A stretch of DNA of 64,000 bases from Symbiodinium sp. CCMP2592 (lineage: Eukaryota; Sar; Dinophyceae; Suessiales; Symbiodiniaceae), in NCBI GenBank assembly GCA_905221615.1, contig CAJNDT010001890.1:1728602-1792601 (forward strand), given 5' to 3'. The position numbers and the translations under genes were made by a program. This document shows positions 29,072 through 37,903 of the stretch, one piece after another; the stretch's first letter is position 1; each line of letters starts with the position of its first letter. The notes under the pieces were generated by a model. The model did no database searches, had not been told where the DNA came from, and saw only the letters and a program-made list of their open reading frames with translations.

Positions 29072-32000
29072 TCAATCCTGAAAGCCATCTGCATTTACTC
29101 CCCAATCAGGAACGAAGTTCGCAGTGGTCTGGTAAACATCCACATACTCTTCATCTTCCGATGGCGGGACATCATCACCCATCTGGCTCACCGCGTCTAG
29201 GTCTTCCCCCCTTGCCTTCTGTTCCAGCTTCTTCTGACAATACACAAGCATGGTGTAATTAGTGTAATTGTAAGCATCCCAAATCTTGCAGGACAAAGGC
29301 ACAATCCAGCTCTGCAGGTCTTTGGGCTTGAATTTTTCCTTTGAGATGACATCTTCCGTCGTATAAACCTCAACGAGTGTCCTGGATGCCTCAAACCAGT
29401 GCCAGTATGTCAGATTTTTTCCCTTGACTTTATCACGGCCATGTTTTGGCGGAGTGACATTGAACATGCACTGGAGAATCTGCTCAATGACCGCCACCCC
29501 AGTTTCCCTCTGAAGCCACAGGTGCCAGTCCCCAGGCTCAGAATTGTTTGGAATCTCCTTCACGTTCTGGTCACACAAAAACTCCCAGACAACCGCAGTT
29601 TTCGAGCCCTTCGACCGAAAGTCATTCCACGCCATGTCCTTTCTATCCACTGGCACGTTATTCTTCTCGCATTCTCGGACTGTGATCTCATGGACAGCCA
29701 TGAGCAGCGGGGTCATGACAGTCGTAGTCTTGCTGTTGAACTTCCGATCGTTGTGCTGGGGGTTGAACGGCTGATCTTGTGGCACCGGTCTCGCCATACG
29801 TGCCCGAGTGGCGAGGCGGCCCACCTTCGAAGTCGTCACCGCCCTGTGACTGCATGGCAGCATTCCCCGCAACGCTCTGAGAGTTTTCTCCTCCTCAGTC
29901 TCTGGCTGCAAAAGCTCGGCTGGAACCTTGATCTTGTTTTGACCCCTTGGCACTCTGCCTTGGGGGTCCGTAATTCCGAGGTCATCCTCCGCTTCCAAGA
30001 AAGGCTTCACCTCTCCAGGCACTGGCGCAGTCGCACTCTTGGGGTTTGCGGCAGCCTTCGGGCTCGGGTCCACATTCATAGCCTCCAGCTCGTTCATGAC
30101 CTTGGCGACGACGGCAGCGTGCTCGCTCTCAGTCACCCGGGTCTCCGGTACAGAAGGCATCGGCTCATCTTGCTCCTCTCGGAGATGGTCCCCTAGTACC
30201 ATTGTTGCTTGGCTGTCACCCTCATCCTCGTCCAAGCGATCCGGGTCGGGCTCCGCCTCCATCTCAAGCGGCGGTTGCTCATCCTGCACCATAACCTCGA
30301 CAAATTCCATTTCATCGTCCGACGGATCTTGCACAGGCTCCTCCTCTTCCACCACAACAGCAACCAAAGTGTCCTCCTCCTCGGCTTCCACCTCCTCCTT
30401 GGGGTCCAACCATATTCCTCCCTTCTCCGTCTTCATATGCCGCAAAAAAGCAGGATGATCTTCGCCTGGACGGCCCTTTCCAACAAGGTGAGTAGGGATA
30501 TTGGGACGGCCCTTTCCAACAAGTGGCACTAGGGCTGGACGGCCCTTTCCAACAAGGTCAGTAGGGATATTGTCCTCCACTGGCACTCTGCCTTTGTGGC
30601 CCTTTCCGGCAGGCTTGCCCTTTTGGGCGAAGTAAGCTGCTTTCCCGATCGGGACGGCGTCGCCCCTGCTTTTCAAGCCCTGGGCCTTTGCCACCCAGGC
30701 CGGCTCAGCGCGTCGGCCCTGCGGAACGAAATTGGAGCCTCTTGCCGTATCGTCAGCATACTCGGCAAGTTCCTTGGCGAAATCCTGCTCGTCCATCCTT
30801 TGCTTTTTCGTCATTTCAGCAGGAGCACTTGCCGACATAAACTGTGGCTTGGAACCAACAGGCACAGGCTGTCCGTCGCCGAATTTCCTTTTGGCAGGAG
30901 GCTGCTTTGCCGGCGGGGGACCCATCGGCGCTGGCACTCTGCCTTGCTTTGCCGGCGGGGGACCCATCGGCTCTGGCACTCTTGGCGGGGGATTCGGCTC
31001 GGGATCTGGCACTCTGCCTTGCTTTGCCGGCGGGGGGCCCATCGGCTCTGGCACTCTGCCTTGCTTTGCCGGCGGGACCCATCGGCTCTGGCACTCTTGG
31101 CCGGGAATTCGGCTCGGGATTCGGCTCATCGTCATGCCAGGCATCGTATTCGTCCTGGATGACGGGCATTCTGGCCGTTCTGCCCCAGCGATGTTGCTGC
31201 TGCTGGTGGCCAGGAGGAGGATGAGCTGGTTGCACCAGGCCCCTGCCAGGAGGAGGATGATCTGGTTGCACCGGCCCCCTGCCAGGAGGAGGATGATCTG
31301 GTTGCACCCTGCCAGGAGGAAGTGGTTCCCACTCCTGCTGCCAAGGGTGATCAGGCAGAGGCCCAGCATTTCGCAGCGGTCTTACTGACACCTGCCACGG
31401 AGCAGGAGGCCTCGCCTTTTGCTGAGGCGGTTTATGCAAAGGCGGGCGGGCCCCCCTGGGAGGAGTCCCATCAGGATGATGTATTGCTTTGCCTTTGCCT
31501 GGCACTCTGCCTTCTACTGGCACTCCTCCTTTCATCCCTTTGGCTTTTGCAGTCGCAGATCCAGGGGGATCCCAGGGAGGTGTCGAATCCCAACACTGAG
31601 TTGTTGGCGGAGGATTCGGCGGCGCAAGTGCCTGCGGCTGCATTCTGCTCATTACTGCCCTTGTTGCCTCGACCCTCATTTGCTGGCATTGTTGCATCAA
31701 GTCCAGACCCTGCTGGAACTTTGCTTCCAGATTCTTGCACAACTTGTACAGATCGGACACCATTTCACCAACTCTCCACTTAGTCGGTCCATAGTCCGTT
31801 TTGAATTTTTCGCCAGCAGCAAGCATCTTCTTCCAGACCTGTGACGCGTACTCGGAGACGGTGGCGCTGTGGTTTGAGGGAATTTGCCACAAGCTCAGAA
31901 AGCAGTTGAGGTGACCCTTCATCTTTTTTGCGGGAACATCATTAATTGGTAGGCAACCGGAGCAGTCCACCAAGGCAAACGTCAAATTCTCCGCCCCCAC

Positions 32001-32894
32001 TGGCACTCTGCCTTTGTGGTCCGGCACTCTGCCTCCCATGACAGTACTGTTATTCTCATGGAGGTCCCCCAGAAGACTCCCTTCCTGCCTAAGGGTATGC
32101 ATTTGTAGCTTCAAGACAAACTTGAACAGCTTGAAGAGGATCAGCATGGTCTCTTTCTCTGGGAACTTGCTTGGGTCGGAAAACCTCTGGTTGAGGAAGG
32201 CGCCCACAGTCGTCCCGTTGCCTTTGGCTTCTGTGACGATCACCGATTTTCTCATCCGCGGTGCCACTACGCCCGAGGCATGGGTGACCAAGGTTTTCAA
32301 GTCGAAAGCGAGCGGGACAGGAAACGAGTGCCAGTGGGTTGTGAACATTCGAGATTGCAGAAAACGCCAGTCAAATTGGTTTCCACACTCTTTTTCATCC
32401 TTTGCGAGTGGCCTGTGCAGCTTGACACAGAGGTGCACCTGATCTGTCCGATTATTGAAGTCCAGAGCATCTTCAGGAATAGAATCCACCAGTCTCAGGG
32501 CCTCTGCTGCGACTTCCGGGGCTTTGAGGACTTCGGCACTCTGCCTTTCAGACCGAGGAATCCTGAGCTCGCGCAGAAGCTTCAGAATGTCGATGACCCA
32601 CGGCGGTGGGATCCTCGCAATCATTGAGTCCCGATTCATTCCATGACCGACGTATTTCCATTCACACTTGCACTGTTTGAATCCTTTCCCGCCTCTCACG
32701 CGGAATTGCAGGCGGACCTCACCGAAGGCTGTGACATAGTAGTCTAGAGGTTTTTTGATTGGCCAGGGATAATTCGGACCCATCTGCAAGGATCCATCCA
32801 GCTGTTGTTCGTAAAACTCACAGGTGATGTTGCCGGCTCGCACATTGGCCCAAAACGTCTGACCAAGCGGACTCGTATGCACAGGCGCTGTCAT
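29072..32894 (-). pseudogene. Right-arm copy of the kinase-like Pro-rich gene, frameshifted
   Basis: Mirrored copy of 6,981-10,796, open in two overlapping frames. In the PPPAKQ repeat region near 31,075 a GGGGG run is reduced to GGG, shifting the frame. Near 29,260 a 6-bp insertion duplicates Asn-Tyr-Thr in frame. The N-terminal kinase-like part, including GDLHENN, is intact but with changes around it (Ile to Ser after ENN, Ser-Glu to Asn-Asp). A homopolymer loss may again be a sequencing error. Confidence 0.7.
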
Positions 32895-34016
32895 CCTGCG
32901 GCACTCTGCCTTGTCCAGCCAGATTGCGGCACTCGGCCTTGTCCAGCCAGATGCAGGCACTCAGCCTTCTCAGTCCAGCTCAAGGCACTCTGCAAAGAAT
33001 GGCGAGGCGGCACTCTGCCTTATAATGTCGAAATGATATACTACCTCTGACGTCAATGTGTTGTTAGATTATACTAGTATTTGACACAATTTAAATTATA
33101 TCAACTATATTTTGATATTATGCTCACATTGACATTAAATATCATGCATATGCCATCATTCAAGGACCACGACTCACTTCACGTTGAGCAACTCCATCGA
33201 CAGAATAATCATGACATGACACTTTTATTGAAGCAGCAGCTACACGGAGTTTAACTTAATTGAGGGGCCAGACAGACTCAGCATGATCGGGAGCTTAGCA
33301 CACGAATGAAACCTAATTCAAGGGCTGTGTTGATATTCAAATCTGCCATATGCCATGATTCAAGGACCACTGCAGCAACATTTGAAAACTGAGCAACCAT
33401 CATAAGCCATAGGCAAAACAATCATGACATGACACTTCAGAAGCCCGAGAATGCTAAGTTGAATTTGGCAACGCAGAAGCAGCATGATCGGAAGCTAAGA
33501 ACAGCACCGATGACCAGCAATCCTGGGGTCTGGAGACGCCAGCTGACGGCCAAACCTTGCATGGTCACTTTCATTCATACTCAGACTCTCTCAGCACAGT
33601 CGCAAACCCAACACATCCAACAGACCTCAGAAGTGCTCGGTCTTCAGAAGTCTCAGCACTCACAGTTTTGCTTCTGCAGCAAGCAATGCTCTTCTGGAGG
33701 CACTACTCTGACAGCGACGAGGCCTTCTCCAAAACACTCACAACTTTGATCATGACTTGTTGGTTTGCCTGCACTACAAACAAATAACCTGTTGCTGTGC
33801 GAAAGGCAGGCAGAAGTCCACATGAGCAGACATCGGCACTGAAAAACTTGAGAAGAGTCAGTCGACGAAGCCTGACCCACCTGGCACTCTGCCTTCGTCA
33901 CTGTCCTGGCCTGTAAATTAAATTGATGTTTGAATTTGCCACTCACTGAATGGTCCAATTCTGGGCACTCTGCCTTTGGCACTCTGCCTTTTAAGGCACT
34001 CTGCCCTTCTTTTTTC
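32895..34016. other. Mirror of leader and spacer 5,855-6,980
   Basis: Motif clusters are mirrored; one upstream copy has decayed to GGCACTCGGCC near 32,930. A 4-bp deletion relative to the left arm lies near 33,073. Three substitutions in about 600 bp compared, all of the G/T or A/C type. No gene. Confidence 0.6.
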
Positions 34017-34277
34017 TCACGATTCGCCGTCGATCATCAGGATGTTTTCTTGCACAATAGCAGGCTCGAACTCGTTGTAATCCTCCTCATCGTCCACACG
34101 CTCTTCATTCCAGGCCTCCGGATCATCTTCGTCGTAACCGAATCTCACCATGGTCGTGGTCCACAATAGTTGCTCACCTTCGCGGACTTCCCCTTCCCAC
34201 AGCGTCAAATTCTCAGCCCCCCGCGCCCAGCCCTGATGACAGGCATAGAGCCATCTTCTCTCCGTCATCACTTGCAT
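34017..34277 (-). CDS. Right-arm copy of the small acidic protein
   Basis: 86 aa, intact, with one visible change (Met to Ile near the C-terminus). Mirrors 5,594-5,854. Confidence 0.4.
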   Translation of the reverse strand: MQVMTERRWLYACHQGWARGAENLTLWEGEVREGEQLLWTTTMVRFGYDEDDPEAWNEERVDDEEDYNEFEPAIVQENILMIDGES

Positions 34278-34377
34278 GCCTGCACCGGTGAGCTCCAGCT
34301 TCAGGTAAGCTGGCGGTGCATGTTTATCGATCCTGAACTGAGATCATGTTGAAGTTGCTACTTGATTCTAGTCAGTT

Positions 34378-35139
34378 TTAATTATTAAGATCCGTAGATA
34401 TAAGATAATAAATAAATGTAGCGTCGAAGCATGGCTTGCATCTGAGTGGCCATCTAATGCTGTCTGGCCACCATTGGTAGCGTTCAAGGGCCAACTGGGC
34501 CGTGGGGCGCAAGGACCAGTGCGGATGGTTTTTGGTCTCCGAGGAACCGGGTTGCGCCCAAGCGCTGATGCCGTTCCCTTTAAAGAAGTCCCAGCGAATC
34601 TGCAGGGAGACATCCAGTCAAGCAGTAAGAAACAGTCACAATCAACACATGCTATGATTATCATCAAACACACTGCCCACTGCCTGCCAAACGCCCTCCA
34701 CGCACATGAAGTATGTGTGAAGGGTCTGGTTGGGGTCTTGCATCGGGGTCTTGCCCTTCTTTCCCTTGCCCTTGCCAAGATCGCCCTTGCTCGCGCTGGC
34801 ACTCTGCCCTGTGGCACTCTGCCCTGTGGCAGTCTGCCCTGGCTTTCCTGCTCCCTTCCCGACCTGACTTGTTCTTTGGGCTTGAGCGTTGTGCAATGAG
34901 TTGGTCAGCTGCCAATTTGAAAACTCTTGCAGCTGAGTGCGGTGGCGGCCTGCCCCTGTGTTTTCCATGGCGGATAATGACTTGCCCACTGCACAATTGG
35001 GACAAGGTCACTCTGCCTTACCTGAACCAGACTGCTGCAACAGCACAAGTAGGCAAAAATGAGCACTCATTACAATCACCGGAGACTGACTGTTAAAGTC
35101 ACATTTGCACCCACTGAGTCGCCTGCTGGATTCACTCAT
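34378..35139 (-). pseudogene. Right-arm copy of the Lys/Gly-rich two-exon gene, stop in a motif copy
   Basis: Mirrors 4,732-5,493. The motif read as KAEC in the left copy has a C-to-A change turning TGC into TGA, visible as GGTCACTCTGCC at about 35,007 on the plus strand. That places a stop upstream of most of exon 1. If the real start lies downstream, or the upstream part is intronic, the gene could still work. The exon 2 frame and the GC-AG intron borders are kept. Confidence 0.45.
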
Positions 35140-35483
35140 CCAATCGCCCCAGCGGCCCTGATCACCATGTCGGCACAACCGACAAAGGAACTGACAGTTT
35201 CCACAACCGAGACGGGCATGATCTCACTTTCTTTTTAAGCTCAGTCAGTAACACCGGCAGCCAGGTTTAAACGCCCGAATTAAGCTGTGACTGCCAGCTG
35301 AAAGTGGGAATGTAACTATTAGCCTTTTCAAGGTAAGGACTGTGTTTCACTTCCAGCCAGCAGTCCAGTGTCGGGTCCAGGACTCTCTGGCTGGGCCAGT
35401 GTCGTGACACAAATTTCGACGGCTCAGAATCATTCATTGGAGCAGAACTGTTTGACCATGGACTTCGGGTTCAGTGTCGATGA
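35140..35483. other. Mirror of spacer 4,388-4,731
   Basis: No feature beyond the mirrored sequence. Three substitutions seen (two C to A, one T to G relative to the left arm). Confidence 0.5.
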
Positions 35484-36271
35484 TCAACTGTACGTGTGCA
35501 GCTCATCCTGCATTTCCAGCAGTGCTTCAATCATGTACTCACGATCCCGGAATGGAGCATAGTAGGCTCGGTGGTTGATCCACCTGACAATGGCTTGTTC
35601 CAGGGTCATCGAGGCAAAGGCCATGACTAGGACACAATAAGCAGCACAGGTCCTGTTAATGCCACCGTAGCAATGGACAAGCACACGAATTGGCCTCTTC
35701 TTGCCTCCACGCTTCCGACCACCTCCCTGAAGCTTAATCGCCTCCAACAAAGCAAGAGCATTACCGAGCTCACCAGGGAATGTCTCATCGGCCACCTTCA
35801 AGGCACTCTGCCTTCCATCGGCACTCTGCCTTCCATCAGCGGCTCTTCCGAACAGGCTTCCCATGTCACTTCCCTTGCTGAAGCCCTTGTCATAGGAGCA
35901 GCCATAGCCAAATGAGCCCTTCGTCGATGCCTTCTGGCTTTGCATGTGATTGGAAACCCGACAGGGGCCGCTGTAGCCCTTGCTGATTGTCTTGCCCTTG
36001 CCCCTGCCGCCATTGGCCTTGCCCATCATTTTGCCCTTGATGGCACTCTGCCTTTGACTCTGGCTGAACTCCTCTGCTGAGCGCTGCCAGCACATCATAA
36101 TCTTTCTGGAATCTGAAATGAGGCGGCGCCAAATGGTCTTGAACTCATGACTTCTTTGTTCAGCATCAAAGTCATTGGCATGTGTTTGATCCCAGCCACC
36201 ATACCGAAGATGTGCAGTGCCAAACGGTCCACAATTCGCCAAATACTGATACCAGTCCCATGGCTCAAAAT
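35484..36271 (-). CDS. Right-arm copy of the phosphatase-like gene, cut by the assembly gap
   Basis: C-terminal part only (about 262 residues). The catalytic VHCYGGINRT and the acidic residue before it are kept. Its 5' part would lie in or beyond the 100-N gap. The sequence on the far side of the gap does not encode it. Changes from the left copy include Gln to Arg, Met to Ile and Met to Leu. Confidence 0.7.
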
Positions 36272-36371
36272 NNNNNNNNNNNNNNNNNNNNNNNNNNNNN
36301 NNNNNNNNNNNNNNNNNNNNNNNNNNNNNNNNNNNNNNNNNNNNNNNNNNNNNNNNNNNNNNNNNNNNNNN
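36272..36371. other. Assembly gap of exactly 100 N
   Basis: A run of 100 N, the size commonly used for a gap of unknown length. It coincides with the end of the right palindrome arm and interrupts the phosphatase-like copy. Confidence 0.99.
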
Positions 36372-37903
36372 CGCCGAAGCAAACCAAGTCTCCGGGATCT
36401 GTTACATCGCAGGTGTGCCAAATGGCCTGCTGAGCATCAGCTGCGACGGGATCCGGCACAGCGCTGTCATCTTAATTCATTCCCTGTGAGCATGGCGACC
36501 CACCTTGGCCGAGTGGGGTGGATTTCAGCAAATGGGGGAGGCCGCTAACCCATGATTAGTCTATATCTCTTTCTGCTGAGCACATGCTTTCTGTTCTCTT
36601 GGATCGACGACAGAGGCAGAGTGCCGAGGCAGAGTGCCAGTCGAACCTCTTCGGTGTTGCCTTACCTAAGGAGTAAACCCCTGCCCCACCAGGGTTGCTC
36701 CCCACACCATTGGCCATGTGTGAGGCGTTCGGTTTGCCTGTGTCACAGCCTTGAGGCCAACCTATCCCAGGGGCAGGGGGTAGATGACAGCCGGGCACAT
36801 GGGCTAATGCGCCGGCTGGGGCTGTGACCTGGTGACATCGAAGCAGTCATGCAAGTCACCGGAAGCAATACCGGACAAAGAAGGGAGGCCGTTCTTGGGA
36901 CATGGCTGTGTTGTTGAGCTGGTGTGTTCCTCCGTCTCATTCATAGTAGAATGTTGTTTTGTTAGCCAGTTGTTTAAGATTATAGTGAATTCTTTGTCAC
37001 ACCAACCTTACCAACAAGTCGCGGTGTGTCCAGTTTTGATTCACCAGCCGCGCTTGCATGCCGATGGCCGGGCATGGGTTGTCACACGGACCTTACCAAC
37101 AAGTCGCGGTGTGTCCAGTTTTGATTCACCAGCCGCGCTTGCATGCCGATGGCCGGGCATGGGGTCGCTTTGGGGGACCGTGGAAGACGGAACCGAACGA
37201 GGACTTGGGGCCAACCACCAGAGCGGACACCTGGTGATGACAGCCAGACACATGGGCTAACGTGCTGGCTGGGTCCGAGCTCGGCACCCGAGTGTCCCCC
37301 TTTGCAACATGGGAGGCCAAATATCGAGCAGAAGTACAGTAATTAGAGTGTCAGTCGACCCTCCTCAAGGTTGCCTTACCTAGCTGGATTTTCTGCGACC
37401 TCGGATCGTGTTGTCCGGGCCAGACTTCCAGGTTCCGAACAAAGAAGGGACGCCGTCCGTTCTTGGGACATGGTTGTGTTATTGAGCAGAGAACCTTGCT
37501 TGGCTTGCTGTTCGGTTGTGTTTGTCGAAGGCAGAGTGCCAACATGTTCAGAATGGGGTTTGGTGTGTGTTGCTCTACCAAGCGGCAGCTGCATGCCCGC
37601 CAATTTGGCAGCTACCGACACACTGTTGGCCGGGTGTGGAGCCAGGGAAAGGGCCCCAGGGTCGTGCAGTCTAGGGGGGGGTTGGGGCCAACGGTCGGCG
37701 GGCATCCGACCATGACATCTGGACACATGCGCTAACGTGCCAGGTGGCCCCTCCCGAAAATGACGAAGCCCGGGTGACCCGGACTCTTCCATGGGAGGCC
37801 GAAGAATGGTGTTGCTTGCGCATGGTGTTGAAGTCCAAGTTGTACTTGTATCTCAACTATTTATTGAAGTGAACGAATCGCTCTTTGACTTGCCAGCTCA
37901 GGT
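36372..37903 (+). repeat. Repeat-rich spacer related to both the left edge and the palindrome centre
   Basis: Positions 36,600-36,840 resemble 990-1,090 and 560-620, with two motif copies 13 bp apart (36,615 and 36,628) where the left edge has one. Positions 36,946-37,000 match 19,188-19,244. Positions 37,006-37,090 and 37,091-37,165 are an 85-bp direct repeat containing AACAAGTCGCGGTGTGTCC. A third, more diverged unit runs to about 37,790 with a motif copy at 37,530. Positions 37,790-37,903 may hold an upstream exon or intron of the next gene, since an acceptor-like GCTCAG precedes it. Confidence 0.65.

Larger units (their letters stand above)
3600..36271. repeat. Giant inverted duplication (palindrome), arms about 16.3 kb
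   Basis: Every gene and spacer from 3,600 to about 19,820 reappears in reverse complement from about 20,052 to 36,271. Paired coordinates sum to about 39,866-39,875 throughout. Identity is about 99%; I found about 0.5-0.8% substitutions in directly compared spacers plus a few indels. The right arm stops exactly at a 100-N gap, so its true end is hidden. What follows the gap does not continue the mirror of the sequence left of 3,600. It could be a real head-to-head duplication, two haplotypes or paralogous contigs joined inverted, or an amplification chimera. Substitutions and tandem-repeat length differences argue against simple read self-folding. Confidence 0.95.

Noticed and set aside
3600-36271. 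Viral genome with inverted terminal repeats as an explanation of the palindrome
   Set aside because: No capsid, polymerase, packaging or integrase-like gene was recognised, and the arms contain introns and eukaryotic signalling domains.
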